Of a stretch of DNA of 64,000 bases, positions 17,788-26,131 are shown piece by piece (positions within the stretch are counted from its first letter, which is position 1; the number at the start of each line of letters is the position of its first letter). This DNA comes from Geobacter sp. FeAm09 (GTDB taxonomy: Bacteria > Desulfobacterota > Desulfuromonadia > Geobacterales > Pseudopelobacteraceae). The notes beneath the pieces were generated by a model. The model saw nothing but the letters and a program-made list of their open reading frames with translations, was not told the origin of the DNA and made no database searches. The translations under genes were made by a program, and so were the position numbers. The DNA lies in contig NZ_CP042466.1 in the NCBI RefSeq assembly GCF_008330225.1, positions 1,250,501 through 1,314,500 on the forward strand, read 5' to 3'.

Positions 17788-18402
17788 CTACTGTTTCAGC
17801 TTCAGGGCGATGCGCGCCACGTGGGCGCCCTGGTAGCGGGCGCCGGCCAGTTCGTTGTCGCTGGGCAGGCGTTCCCCCTTGCCCCCGGTGATGGTAGACG
17901 CGCCGTAGGGGCTCCCCCCGGTGATCTGGGAAATGTCCATCTGCCCGGCAAAGGCGTAGGGGAGGCCGACCACCACCATCCCCTGGTGGAGCAGGGTCGT
18001 GTGGAAGCTCAAGATGGTGGATTCCTGCCCCCCGTGCTGGGTGGCGGAACTGGCGAAGACGCTGCCAGGTTTGCCCACCAGCGTTCCCTTCACCCAGAGT
18101 TGGCCGGTGGCGTCCAGAAACTGGCGCATCTGGCCGCACATGTTGCCGAAGCGGGTCGGGGTGCCGAAGATGACGGCATCGGCACCGGCCAGATCATCCA
18201 CCGTTGCGACCGGAATATGGGCCATGCCTTTCTGGGCCTCCAGCGCCCCCATCATCCCCAACACCTCATCGGACAGGGTTTCGGGCACGCGTTTGATGAC
18301 CGCCTCGCACCCCGCCACCTCGCGAACCCCCTCGGCAACCGCCTCGGCCATTTTGTAGATATGCCCATACATGCTGTAATAAACGACGAGTACCTTGCAC
18401 AT
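17788..18402 (-). CDS. wrbA: NAD(P)H:quinone oxidoreductase, WrbA type
   Basis: A 204-residue flavodoxin-like FMN protein. The N-terminal phosphate-binding loop is [16 protein letters not shown]. Further family blocks are [28 protein letters not shown] and [10 protein letters not shown]. WrbA enzymes reduce quinones by two electrons, avoiding semiquinones, and are linked to oxidative stress and stationary phase. Length is typical. Monocistronic on the minus strand. Confidence 0.95.
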   Translation of the reverse strand: MCKVLVVYYSMYGHIYKMAEAVAEGVREVAGCEAVIKRVPETLSDEVLGMMGALEAQKGMAHIPVATVDDLAGADAVIFGTPTRFGNMCGQMRQFLDATGQLWVKGTLVGKPGSVFASSATQHGGQESTILSFHTTLLHQGMVVVGLPYAFAGQMDISQITGGSPYGASTITGGKGERLPSDNELAGARYQGAHVARIALKLKQ

Positions 18403-18561
18403 CCGTTCAATCTCCTCTCACATGGAAAAATATTTGCCACAGAGCCACAGAGGTGACAAATGGCGTATCATGTCAGGGCGCGGTGTCCCCGCCTCGGCGA
18501 CGATGGTTTCCTCTGCGTCTTGTGGCCTAACTGCCGTTTATAGGTAAAGGATAGCAGGAAA

Positions 18562-18587
18562 CCGGGGCTGCGCAACCGCCGCCCCGG
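18562..18587 (-). terminator. GC-rich hairpin behind the FUSC gene
   Basis: Seven-base arms CCGGGGC and GCCCCGG lie a few bases past the FUSC stop codon. There is no clear T-tract, so a terminator call is tentative. Confidence 0.35.
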
Positions 18588-18590
18588 ATT

Positions 18591-20582
18591 TCAGGTGGGG
18601 GAGAGCCCCTTTTTCCGCGCCACGAACACCTCGTCCAACTGAAGGTTTCGGGGCCGGTCAGGTGTCGGCGTCTTCGGGGTGAAGGTGTCCAGGTGCGGCT
18701 TCATGACCGAGCAGAGGGTGATGGCCGTGCTTTCCAGCACCGTCAGAATCTCCTCCGGCCGCCGGATGGCCGAGGAGAGCTGGAGCATGGTTTCCCGGAT
18801 GGCGCCGGAGGCCACGAGGGGGATCCCTTCGCCCATCTCATCCGTGCGCAGCCGCTGGAGGCAGCGGGCAATGGCCAGGGCCGCGAGTCCGCCGTCCACA
18901 ATGGCGCTTAAATCGTTATTCAGCTTTCGGGCATTGGCGAGCATGCCCAGGACCCGGTGATGGGTGCGGGCGCGGCGGTTGTCCACCGTGGCGAGCGAAT
19001 CCGTGGCCGCCATGACGATCAGGTCGCTGACGATGGCGCTGAGGAACGAACGCAGCCGCCGGGCCGGGTCGATGGGGAGCAGGAAACGGAATGACAGGAT
19101 GGCGACGCCGATCCCGCCGAGGGCGGCGCAGCCGCCGGCCACATAGGCCGTGGGGGGCGGGACGGCGGGCAGGCCCGGCTGCATGACGAACAGGAAGAAG
19201 AGCATGGCGTCCATGGCCCCCATGGCGGTCCGGCGGTGGTACAGGGCGATGGCCCCGGCCATGAGGAACGGGATGCTGACGGCCACCTGCACGAAGGGGG
19301 CGCTGGTTCCCGGCAGGATGACCAGCCGGCAGAGGAACGCCGCCGCAACGCCGGTCACGGCCCCGGCAAAGATGTAGGTAAGCAGGACCGCCGGGCGGTC
19401 GTGGGTGGAGAAGATGCTGACCATGAGCGACGCCGCCATCATCATCAGCGGTCCTTCCGCCCACCCGGTCGCCTGCCACAGCACCCCCACGGCACCGATG
19501 GCGCATGCGGCGCGCAACGCCGCCCGGCCGGCCTCCAGCCAGTCCCGGTTGCGGATGTACAGGTTGGTCGCCGGCCGCTCCGGGCCGTGGGTAGTCGTGT
19601 TGTCCCACTCGTCGATGACCAGTTGCAGGGCATTGACCAACTCGCCCATGGCCTCGCCCAACAGCGGCAGATGGGGGCGCGCTTCGGCCAGGAACGCCGT
19701 AAGCCGGGCCGTCGCCTGTTTGGTCGATTTATGCTGTTCCAACTGCCGCGCCATCTCTTCCAGGTGCCGGGCCAGTTCTTCCCGCCACGGGGCCTGGTGC
19801 GCCCCCTGGAGGGTCAGGTAATCGCCGGCCAGCTTGCCGGCTTCCAGGAGCGAAAGGAGTGAGACGATCAGGTTCCTGATGCGGCGCTTCCGGCGCTTGA
19901 GATCGAACGAACCGGCCCAGGCCGCGTCCATGGTCCCCTCGATGTCGGCGATCTCCACAAAGATGTCCTGGCGCAGGGCGTTCAGGTCCTCTTTGCTTCC
20001 GCCGCGCAGGAGCAGGGCCACCCACTCCAGGTCGGCCACGGCCACCTTGGCCAGCCGGAACAGCAGCTCGCGTTTGGAATTGCGGTGAGTGAAAAACAGG
20101 GTCACCGTGGTGGAAACCACGATGCCGACGATGATGCAGGCGACCCGCCCGAAGACCAGGTCGTGCAGATGGGACGAATTGTTGTAGCCGGACATGGCGA
20201 TGACCGCGCCGGTGCAGCCGCCGATGAGGGCGCCGTAGGAGCGGAGCCCGTACAGCAGGTTGCCGATGCCGACGCACAGGGCCAGCCAGAGGGCGAGCAG
20301 GAGGGTGAGCATGGCGGGCGACGTGGCGGTGAGGAGCATGGCCACCCCGGCCACCGAGCCGGTGGCCGTGCCGATGAGGCGGAAGAAGCTCTTTTCCAGC
20401 AGCAGCCCGCGGGTCGGCTGGATGACGATGAGCGCGGTCATGGCCGCCCAATAGGGGCACTCCAGGTGGAGGAAAATGGCCACGACCAGGGCGGCCAGGG
20501 CGGCCACGGTCCCCCGGGCCGCCAGCACGATGCGCGGCCACTCGCGGCGGACAAGGCGGCGGAAGTAGTAGCGTCTCGTCAT
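18591..20582 (-). CDS. FUSC-family inner-membrane exporter (aromatic acid efflux type)
   Basis: A 663-residue membrane protein with the duplicated FUSC layout: a first block of about six helices (25-170), a cytoplasmic domain (about 175-350), a second helical block (about 355-490) and a cytoplasmic tail. It resembles AaeB/YccS-type proteins that export aromatic acids or fusaric acid. The ATG overlaps the upstream marR stop as ATGA, so regulator and exporter form one operon. No membrane-fusion partner is adjacent, so how it connects to the outer membrane is unclear. Confidence 0.85.
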   Translation of the reverse strand: MTRRYYFRRLVRREWPRIVLAARGTVAALAALVVAIFLHLECPYWAAMTALIVIQPTRGLLLEKSFFRLIGTATGSVAGVAMLLTATSPAMLTLLLALWLALCVGIGNLLYGLRSYGALIGGCTGAVIAMSGYNNSSHLHDLVFGRVACIIVGIVVSTTVTLFFTHRNSKRELLFRLAKVAVADLEWVALLLRGGSKEDLNALRQDIFVEIADIEGTMDAAWAGSFDLKRRKRRIRNLIVSLLSLLEAGKLAGDYLTLQGAHQAPWREELARHLEEMARQLEQHKSTKQATARLTAFLAEARPHLPLLGEAMGELVNALQLVIDEWDNTTTHGPERPATNLYIRNRDWLEAGRAALRAACAIGAVGVLWQATGWAEGPLMMMAASLMVSIFSTHDRPAVLLTYIFAGAVTGVAAAFLCRLVILPGTSAPFVQVAVSIPFLMAGAIALYHRRTAMGAMDAMLFFLFVMQPGLPAVPPPTAYVAGGCAALGGIGVAILSFRFLLPIDPARRLRSFLSAIVSDLIVMAATDSLATVDNRRARTHHRVLGMLANARKLNNDLSAIVDGGLAALAIARCLQRLRTDEMGEGIPLVASGAIRETMLQLSSAIRRPEEILTVLESTAITLCSVMKPHLDTFTPKTPTPDRPRNLQLDEVFVARKKGLSPT

Positions 20583-21043
20583 CCCCGCACCTGCTTTCTC
20601 ACGGCGTTCACCGCGCTTTCCAGGGTGGCGACGTAGCCGTCGAGGCTGGCGATGTCACCGGCGCTGAAGGGGCTGAGGAGTTCACTGTCCAGGGTGGCCA
20701 GGGCCTCACGGATGCGGGCTACGGTGGTCTCGCCCGCAGGCGTCAGGCAAAGCCGTTTCGCCCGGCGGTCCGTGGCGTCCTCCGAGCGCTGGACCAGCCC
20801 CTTGAGCATGAGGGTGTCCAGGAGGCGCACCAGAGAAGGCCCCTCGATACCGATGGCGGCGGCCAGCTCCTTCTGGCGGACCCCATCCCCCAGGAGGTGC
20901 AGGTGCAGGAGGGGACGCCAGGTGGCGTCCGTCAGCCCGGCCGACTGGAAGGTGGTGTCCAGTACCTGGCGCCAGTGCCGGGTCAGGAGGCCGAGACGGA
21001 AGAAGAGGTTGCTGCTGTTTATTTGTTTATACGTATTATCCAT
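20579..21043 (-). CDS. MarR-family transcriptional regulator
   Basis: A 154-residue winged-helix regulator. The recognition region is RQKELAAAIGIEGPSLVRLLDTL, followed by the wing LVQRSEDATDRRAKRLCLT, both typical of MarR. Such proteins usually repress a neighbouring efflux gene until an aromatic ligand binds. Here the downstream gene, overlapping by four bases, is a FUSC exporter. Dyads over the start codon suggest autorepression. Confidence 0.92.
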   Translation of the reverse strand: MDNTYKQINSSNLFFRLGLLTRHWRQVLDTTFQSAGLTDATWRPLLHLHLLGDGVRQKELAAAIGIEGPSLVRLLDTLMLKGLVQRSEDATDRRAKRLCLTPAGETTVARIREALATLDSELLSPFSAGDIASLDGYVATLESAVNAVRKQVRG

Positions 21044-21061
21044 ATGCGTATAGTTAGCATA
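21028..21061. promoter_or_regulatory. Candidate MarR operator region
   Basis: Two overlapping dyads, TATACG-N13-CGTATA (21028-21052) and TATGC-N9-GCATA (21043-21061), cover the marR start and the bases before it. Position and symmetry fit a MarR dimer site; not tested. Confidence 0.4.
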
Positions 21062-21140
21062 CTACTGAATATATTGCTACCAGTTTTTTGCGATGGTTTG
21101 CAGATCGTCCGCAAGCGACGGTTTTGAGGCCGGATGAACG

Positions 21141-21168
21141 AAAAGCCACCCGGTGAGGGGTGGCTTTT
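21141..21168 (-). terminator. Terminator behind the Ig-domain cytochrome gene
   Basis: Eleven-base arms AAAAGCCACCC and GGGTGGCTTTT around a 6-nt loop, downstream of the minus-strand gene ending at 21294. Confidence 0.8.
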
Positions 21169-21293
21169 GTTGTGCTGCCGAGCAAGGGGGCAATCTCCGG
21201 AATAACGGTCACAGAGGCAAGTATTCCGATGGGGCAACCGTATTTTGGTCTGATTGTCCCCCCTGAGGCCCTGTCCGCGGCAAAATGCCGTAA

Positions 21294-23276
21294 TCAATCG
21301 TCGTAGCGTCTCCGGTCGCGGTCGTCGGATCTCAGCGGCCGGTAGATCACGTTGCGTATGACGCTGCTGCTGTTGCCGGCCTGATCCTTGGCGGTGACGG
21401 TGATGGTGTACTGCTTGGCGACGGTGAAGGTGATCAACTGCTGGAACCAGCCGTTTTCCACCTCCGGGGTGTAGGTGGTGGTGCCCACCGTGACGGTGAC
21501 CGTCGCCGTGCCCTGGGTATCCGCGACCTTGCCCCGCAGGTAGAGGCGCGGGTAGCTGGTGGTCATATCCTGGCTCGGGTAGGTGACCGCCAGGTTGAGG
21601 CCCGTGTCGGTGGGCGGGGTATAGGTCACGGTCCGCTTGATGCTGGAACTGTTGCCCGCCGGGTCGGTGGCGGTGACGCTGATGGTGTTCACGCCCAGAG
21701 CCAGGTTGACGGCGGTGCTGTAGGTGCTGCCGCTGATGGTGGCGGCCTGGGAGGCGCCATCATTGACGCTGACGGCCACCGCTGAGGTCTCGTTCACGCT
21801 GCCGGTCACGGTCACAAGCTGCAGGGCGCTGGTGCTGTTGTCGGCCGGGGCGGAGACCGTGACCACCGGCGCGGTCGGGTCGTAGGTCACGGTGCGGCTA
21901 TCGCTCTTCACGATGCCGGCACTGTCGGTGGCGACCACAAGGATGGCGTTGGCCCCGATCTGGAGCGTCACGGCGGAGCTGAAGGAACCGTCCGCCGCGA
22001 CCACGGCCGCCTGGCCGTTGACGGTGACCGACTGGATGGCCACCGTGTCGGTGACCGTGCCGCTCACGTTGAGGGTCGGGTTGTTGGTGAACGAGCCGTC
22101 AGTAACCGTGGAAACGGTCAGCACGAGATTGGCGGCAGGGGGGATGGAAACGGTCACCGTGGCGCTTTTTGCCGCAGAGACGTTGCCCGAGCCATCCTTG
22201 GCCCAGGCGTAGAAGGTGACGCTGCCCGTGGCCGGCGCAGTCACACTGGTCGGCGCGGTGGCGGACCAGCCCGCGTCGCTTGCCGCCGGTGCCGCAGCGC
22301 TGGTGGTGATCAGGTAGCCGGTAACGGCCGTGTTGTCCGTGGCGCTCAGGGCGTTCACCGGCACGGTCAGGCTGGTGGTCGATGCCGGCAGGGTGAAGGC
22401 GGTGACCGTGGGAGGCGTGGTGTCCGGCAGGGTGATGGTCACGGTTGCGCTGGCGCTGGCCGACACATTGCCCGCCTTATCCTTGGCCCAGGCGTAGAAG
22501 GTGGCGCTGCCTGCCGCCGTTGCGGTCACGCTGGTGGGGGCGGTGGCGGACCAACCCGCGTCGCTTGCCGCCGGGGCGGTGGTGCTGGTGGTGATCAGGT
22601 AGCCGGTGACGGCCGTGTTGTCCGTTGCGCTCAGGGCGCTCACCGGCACGGTCAGGCTGGTGGCCGATGCCGGCAGGGTGAAGGCGGTGATCGTGGGGGG
22701 GGTGGTATCGGCCGGGGCGGTGACGGTGAACGAGTTGGTGCTCACGATCTCGTAGCCGTGGTCGGCGTTGTTCGGGTCTGCGGTCCAACCGGAGCCGAAG
22801 GCCGCCGAGCCGGAATCATACTTGTTGCCGTACCACGCCACCTTCCAGGCGTAGGTACCCGGCGTGGCGGGCGCGGCCGCGCTCAGGGTCGCCGGCAGGG
22901 TGGTGGCGCTCCCCATGTCGCTGGCATTGCCGGTGGACCGGGCCAGTTCCACCTGATTCTGGTCGTAGAGGACCGCCCGGACCCAACCGCTGCGGTAGCC
23001 GCCGCTGATGGTCACGGTGACGGTGGCGCCGGGGGCGTAGCTCGTCGCATTGGTGGTCCCCTTCACGTTGATGTCGCTTTTGGCGCTGCTGGAGTGGACG
23101 CCGTGGGCATGGCAGCCGTTACAGGTGGCCACGGCCGGTGCCGTATGGCAGCCGGAACACCCCTGGCTGGTGAAATAGCTCGATTGGGCCTGTGCCTCCC
23201 GGCCCCCTATCTGAAATGCCGCAACCAGTGCCAGGGTAAAGACGAAAAATAGTGCTGTTTTGGTGCCGATCTTCAT
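21294..23276 (-). CDS. Secreted two-haem protein with repeated Ig-like domains
   Basis: A 660-residue exported protein. After a signal peptide (about 1-30) come two haem sites, CSGCH at 40-44 and CNGCH at 52-56, and a beta domain (about 65-185). Two near-identical domains follow at 190-282 and 285-376, each starting DTTPPT and containing LSATDNTAVTGYLITTS. Three further Ig-like domains with xATDxAGNS endings (about 385-550) and a last beta domain end in a basic/acidic tail. It is probably cell-surface or extracellular. The frame is open upstream, but the signal peptide sets the ATG at 23276. A GEMM riboswitch with terminator precedes it, so expression should follow a cyclic dinucleotide. Confidence 0.85.
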   Translation of the reverse strand: MKIGTKTALFFVFTLALVAAFQIGGREAQAQSSYFTSQGCSGCHTAPAVATCNGCHAHGVHSSSAKSDINVKGTTNATSYAPGATVTVTISGGYRSGWVRAVLYDQNQVELARSTGNASDMGSATTLPATLSAAAPATPGTYAWKVAWYGNKYDSGSAAFGSGWTADPNNADHGYEIVSTNSFTVTAPADTTPPTITAFTLPASATSLTVPVSALSATDNTAVTGYLITTSTTAPAASDAGWSATAPTSVTATAAGSATFYAWAKDKAGNVSASASATVTITLPDTTPPTVTAFTLPASTTSLTVPVNALSATDNTAVTGYLITTSAAAPAASDAGWSATAPTSVTAPATGSVTFYAWAKDGSGNVSAAKSATVTVSIPPAANLVLTVSTVTDGSFTNNPTLNVSGTVTDTVAIQSVTVNGQAAVVAADGSFSSAVTLQIGANAILVVATDSAGIVKSDSRTVTYDPTAPVVTVSAPADNSTSALQLVTVTGSVNETSAVAVSVNDGASQAATISGSTYSTAVNLALGVNTISVTATDPAGNSSSIKRTVTYTPPTDTGLNLAVTYPSQDMTTSYPRLYLRGKVADTQGTATVTVTVGTTTYTPEVENGWFQQLITFTVAKQYTITVTAKDQAGNSSSVIRNVIYRPLRSDDRDRRRYDD

Positions 23277-23381
23277 GCGATCTCCTTGTGCCGATTTGTT
23301 ATCGACCTGACGTTGAACCTTCCCTTGCCAACTCTGTATCCCCATGCGTGCTCCTTTCGTCCGGCCTCCATGATTGGCCAC

Positions 23382-23427
23382 AAAAAAAGCCGGGGCCGAA
23401 TATCGTGTGATATTTCGGCGACCCGGC
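23382..23427 (-). terminator. Riboswitch-linked intrinsic terminator
   Basis: On the minus strand, GCCGGG and GCCGAAATATC pair with GATATTCGGC and CCCGGC, followed by seven Ts. The 5' half of the stem is the 3' end of the GEMM aptamer. Aptamer folding and termination can therefore compete. Confidence 0.8.
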
Positions 23428-23489
23428 TGTCTCGGTGAGACCCTGTAGGCTTTCCGCCCCATCCTCGCGGATGGTTTAGTATTTTCGTG
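23409..23489 (-). ncRNA. GEMM-I riboswitch aptamer, predicted cGAMP-selective (copy 1)
   Basis: The minus strand carries the GEMM-I core: TAAACCATCC, the GCGAGGATGG hairpin, GCGGAAAGCC, GGGTCTCACCGAGACAGCC and GGGTCGCCGAAATATC. It lies about 130 bp upstream of the Ig-domain haem protein and overlaps an intrinsic terminator, as for a transcriptional switch. By hand alignment to the Vibrio Vc2 aptamer, the base equal to G20 is A. Established work on Geobacter GEMM RNAs links A20 to 3',3'-cGAMP recognition. The class call is firm; ligand and ON behaviour are inferred. Confidence 0.9.
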
Positions 23490-23510
23490 TATCCGGTACT
23501 GCTGACTGCT

Positions 23511-23535
23511 CGATTTTGTTTAGGTTACAAAATCG
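23511..23535. promoter_or_regulatory. Nine-bp dyad upstream of riboswitch 1
   Basis: CGATTTTGT and ACAAAATCG flank TTAGGTT just upstream of the aptamer on the minus strand. It is a candidate operator in the promoter of the riboswitch transcript. Confidence 0.35.
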
Positions 23536-23704
23536 TACTAAAATAATCAAGAATTTTTTCAGCTTTATTGATCCGGCGGCAAAAGTATCTGCCGCCAGTG
23601 GCGCTCGGTGCGCCGGCCCAGGGCGTCGCCGGATCGTGGGGTGGCAAGCGGGGCAATCGCTTCGGGGAGCGGCTGCGTGGCCAGGGGCATGGGGGTAAAT
23701 GAAA

Positions 23705-23737
23705 ACAGGGAGCCGGCCGTTTCGGCCTGTTCCCTGT
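23705..23737. terminator. Hairpin left of the selC element
   Basis: ACAGGGA with GCCGGCC pairs with GGCC and TCCCTGT, followed by CGTTTT. Before the element inserted, this stretch would have lain directly behind tRNA-Sec and may be its terminator. Confidence 0.45.
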
Positions 23738-23745
23738 CGTTTTAA

Positions 23746-23765
23746 TATGGCGGGCACATGGGAAT
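23746..23765. repeat. attL-like repeat of the selC element
   Basis: TATGGCGG followed by GCACATGGGAAT. The same 20 bases occur at 26307-26328 with AA inserted between the two blocks, where they form the 3' end of tRNA-Sec. Confidence 0.7.
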
Positions 23766-23823
23766 ACAAAAATTAAAGTAACATTCCGTTATTAAAAATA
23801 AAAACTAAATAATATTTTTGCAC

Positions 23824-23842
23824 TTACCCAGAAAGTTACCCA
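23824..23842. repeat. Left-end TTACCCA / GTTACCCA motifs, candidate arm sites
   Basis: TTACCCA (23824-23830) and GTTACCCA (23835-23842), 12 bp apart counted from their shared TTACCCA. They lie about 60 bp inside the left boundary and have the same orientation as the cluster at the right end. Confidence 0.5.
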
Positions 23843-23869
23843 AACAATTCCGCCCTTTCAACGTCTCAA

Positions 23870-23902
23870 GGGTTAGCTGTGGCGGAGCCGACAGCTGGAC
23901 CC
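23870..23902 (-). terminator. Terminator-like hairpin behind the 134-residue ORF
   Basis: GGGTTAGCTGTGGC pairs with GCCGACAGCTGGACCC apart from single bulges, about 13 bp past the stop of the gene at 23915. There is no long T-run. Confidence 0.45.
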
Positions 23903-23914
23903 GCTTATTGGCGA

Positions 23915-24319
23915 TCATTCTCCTGTTAGCTGTCGATACTTCTCATTCCACCAGACGACGAGTTCTTGATGCGATTTTAGGTCGATCCATATCATGTTCT
24001 CTTCCGCAGCCGGGTCTCCGCCAAAAACAATGGGCTGAACATACCATTTGATTTTCCCAGCATGGCTGCTATCCGTTTCGAGCTGATCCGATTGAAATGT
24101 CTTTTCGGACTTTTCGAGATATTTCTGAGCAAGTGGCACAGCCGGAACGCGCCATTGGTCGCCTGCCGGATTCGTAATGATGAAATCGTCCCATCCGAGG
24201 ATAGCCTTTATCCTGTATCCTAGCAGGTACGTCTCAAGCTTGTACCCCTCAGTGATTTCGGCCTGTTCAGAGTCATCGAACAAAATCAGGTAGTCGTCGC
24301 CGATCCAGCCTTCTTTCAT
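23915..24319 (-). CDS. Hypothetical protein of the selC element, 134 residues
   Basis: A soluble acidic protein beginning MKEGWIGDDYLILFDDSEQ, rich in Trp and aromatic residues, with GWDDFIITNPAGDQW near the middle. No signal peptide or membrane segment. The pattern is loosely like small immunity-type or SMI1/KNR4-like proteins, but I cannot assign a family. It lies at the left end of the element with AT-rich codon usage unlike the host genes, pointing to transfer. Confidence 0.6.
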   Translation of the reverse strand: MKEGWIGDDYLILFDDSEQAEITEGYKLETYLLGYRIKAILGWDDFIITNPAGDQWRVPAVPLAQKYLEKSEKTFQSDQLETDSSHAGKIKWYVQPIVFGGDPAAEENMIWIDLKSHQELVVWWNEKYRQLTGE

Positions 24320-24399
24320 TTCCTTATTCCTTAGCCAACGTCGTGGGCGCTGACCTGACGGTCTTATCGGTCAGGTTTAGTGCCCTGGTTGGACAATCC

Positions 24400-24660
24400 T
24401 TAATAATTGACATCAAGTGTTTTCACGTTGCCGTTGTTAATTACGCGTATCGTCGCGTCTTTAACCTCAATGTTTTCAAATTCTTGGAGAGAATCGTTCT
24501 TAGGATCATGGGGGAAATGTTTACTCAGTTTGCGCACAAGGTCAAGTTGTCCGGTCGCATACCCAGAGGCAAAACGCGGGCCTTGCATGTTTCCTATAAT
24601 AAAGCCAAAAGTCGCGCCAATTATAAGACCAACAAAAATTGGTATCAGATTCTTTTTCAT
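24400..24660 (-). CDS. Small membrane-anchored hypothetical protein, 86 residues
   Basis: An N-terminal transmembrane helix (about 5-25, IPIFVGLIIGATFGFIIG) with a Lys start is followed by a polar domain (about 30-86) that would face the periplasm, or the cytoplasm if reversed. No known domain recognised. It is part of the AT-rich selC element, between the 134-residue ORF and the AlpA-like gene. Coding potential rests on the clean frame and plausible topology. Confidence 0.5.
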   Translation of the reverse strand: MKKNLIPIFVGLIIGATFGFIIGNMQGPRFASGYATGQLDLVRKLSKHFPHDPKNDSLQEFENIEVKDATIRVINNGNVKTLDVNY

Positions 24661-24684
24661 AATTGTATTCCGTTCAACAAATGA

Positions 24685-24915
24685 TTATGTTTCTGACTGG
24701 TTAAAAAGTTGTCGAATATCAAGAACATTCCAGCAGGTCGTCCGCTCTCCCAATTTTATTGGCTTTGGGTAACGTCCCGACTTCACGCCAGCCCACCACG
24801 TCGATTTGCTCACGGGTATGATAGGCGGTATCCCTTTTTTCTTGTCCCCAAGAATTTGCGACAGCCTCACAAGGCCTGTTTCAGGGAGCGGGTTGCAGTT
24901 ATTTTTTGTTTGCAT
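24685..24915 (-). CDS. AlpA-like excisionase / DNA-binding regulator
   Basis: A 76-residue protein with the AlpA/MerR-like helix-turn-helix: LVRLSQILG near the start, then IPVSKSTWWAGVKSGRYPKPIKLGERTTCW. This matches the family pattern of a short recognition helix followed by a PKPxKLGxR wing. AlpA-type proteins act as excision factors or activators of P4-like integrases. Its ATG overlaps the rep stop as TAATG, so the two are translationally coupled. A longer in-frame start at 24942 would lie inside rep and is less likely. Confidence 0.75.
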   Translation of the reverse strand: MQTKNNCNPLPETGLVRLSQILGDKKKGIPPIIPVSKSTWWAGVKSGRYPKPIKLGERTTCWNVLDIRQLFNQSET

Positions 24916-25925
24916 TATAGACCGCCCCCTTCCTGATCGCAACTGATTCGGCCCAAACGAATGGAGCGTTTTTGAACTTCGCTCTTAAAGTCCCTGTGCC
25001 GCCAGTGTCCTTCCTGATTGTCGCCAAGCACCTTGACCGCCTCCGAGCAATCGTCAATGTTAAGCCGAGCGGCAACGGAAGCGAGACACCCGGCAACGTG
25101 GGAAACATACCATTCCACCGGGGCGAGCATGTCGCTTTGACCATAACGCCGTACCCCTCCAGCCGAATCATATTGATTCCCGGCCTGCTGCACATGTTCC
25201 CACCAGGGGAGAACAGACCTTCTCGCCGTTCTGCCGTTGTCCGGCAGGCGTAAGGAAATCCACTCGCCTGTCAGGTATGCCCACACCCCGCCGATCTTTT
25301 GCCAGAGGTCTTCAAGGCTGTTAATTCCAAATTGCCGCAAGAATGGTCGGCGCATCTGGAATTCCACCCGCCAGACTTCGGCTATGTCGTCAGTGTTCCA
25401 GATTTCCGCGAACCAGAATTTTGTGCCTTTGGCGTGAATCTCCTTGTCCTTGTCATAGATACGCAGTCGGACAGGAGCGGAGGGAGAGCCGACGTAATAG
25501 GTTTCAAGAACATCATGGCGCAGATGAAAGGTCGTCTCTTTGGCCCTCGATACCCGGTGCGTTTCGAGAAAGGGGAGGGTGAGCCCGTCGGGTATGCGGT
25601 AATCAACGCACATGTCAACACGGCTGGGTTGGGTGCGTTCTATTATGCCGCCGAAATGGTACAGGTCGATTTCCAGGGTTTCCAGGACATAGGGGAGGCC
25701 GTACTTCCACAAGGCTTCTGAATTGACGGAAAGATACCCATTCGGGGAGCCTTCGGCCTTTTCGGTTATGGACAGATATAGGTGATATTCGGGGAACTGA
25801 AGATGATAACGGTAATTTGGCGGCTTGCCGCTGGCAAGGTGGATGTACTGCCGTTCATGTGGATTCTGATCCAGGACCCCGTTTGCCTTCATGGCATCCT
25901 GTTTCTTTTCATTCAACATTGACAT
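24915..25925 (-). CDS. Replication-initiation-like protein, probably missing its N-terminus
   Basis: A 336-residue protein with features of the phage/plasmid replication initiation factor group (Rep_trans/RstA-like): RVDMCVDYRIPDG, LRIYDKDKEIHAKG and AEVWRVEFQMRRPFLRQFG. The frame is open and conserved-looking for about 40 codons before the first ATG at 25925 (EFLVCGIDSIDLGLYILW, a plausible family N-terminus), but no ATG, GTG or TTG lies there. The gene thus seems to have lost its start in the deletion that also removed the integrase. Any protein made from 25925 would be N-terminally truncated. Followed by the AlpA-like gene. Confidence 0.65.
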   Translation of the reverse strand: MSMLNEKKQDAMKANGVLDQNPHERQYIHLASGKPPNYRYHLQFPEYHLYLSITEKAEGSPNGYLSVNSEALWKYGLPYVLETLEIDLYHFGGIIERTQPSRVDMCVDYRIPDGLTLPFLETHRVSRAKETTFHLRHDVLETYYVGSPSAPVRLRIYDKDKEIHAKGTKFWFAEIWNTDDIAEVWRVEFQMRRPFLRQFGINSLEDLWQKIGGVWAYLTGEWISLRLPDNGRTARRSVLPWWEHVQQAGNQYDSAGGVRRYGQSDMLAPVEWYVSHVAGCLASVAARLNIDDCSEAVKVLGDNQEGHWRHRDFKSEVQKRSIRLGRISCDQEGGGL

Positions 25926-26036
25926 GAAGTCGTTGAATTTGTAGTTCCACAGGATATAAAGTCCCAGATCAATGGAGTCTATCCCGCAGACAAGAAACTC
26001 GAAACTGTCTGAAAGTGGATTTTGCGCATGGCGTGT

Positions 26037-26117
26037 TACAGCCCGTCACCATCCGCCAGCCTGTAGTCCTTATCTTTTGGTTTTGCCGTTTTCACTTGAA
26101 TGTCAGTAAGTGCCATT
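26037..26117 (-). pseudogene. N-terminal stump of a P4-type integrase
   Basis: Twenty-six codons beginning MALTDIQVKTAKPKDK and ending RLADGDGL, then TAA. This is the start of the arm-binding (DUF4102) domain of P4-family integrases, in which GL is normally followed by YL and about 370 more residues. The remainder is absent; a Rep-like frame begins within a few bases. Position and orientation directly behind tRNA-Sec are as expected for such an integrase. Confidence 0.8.
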
Positions 26118-26131
26118 GTACACCCCCTGAG

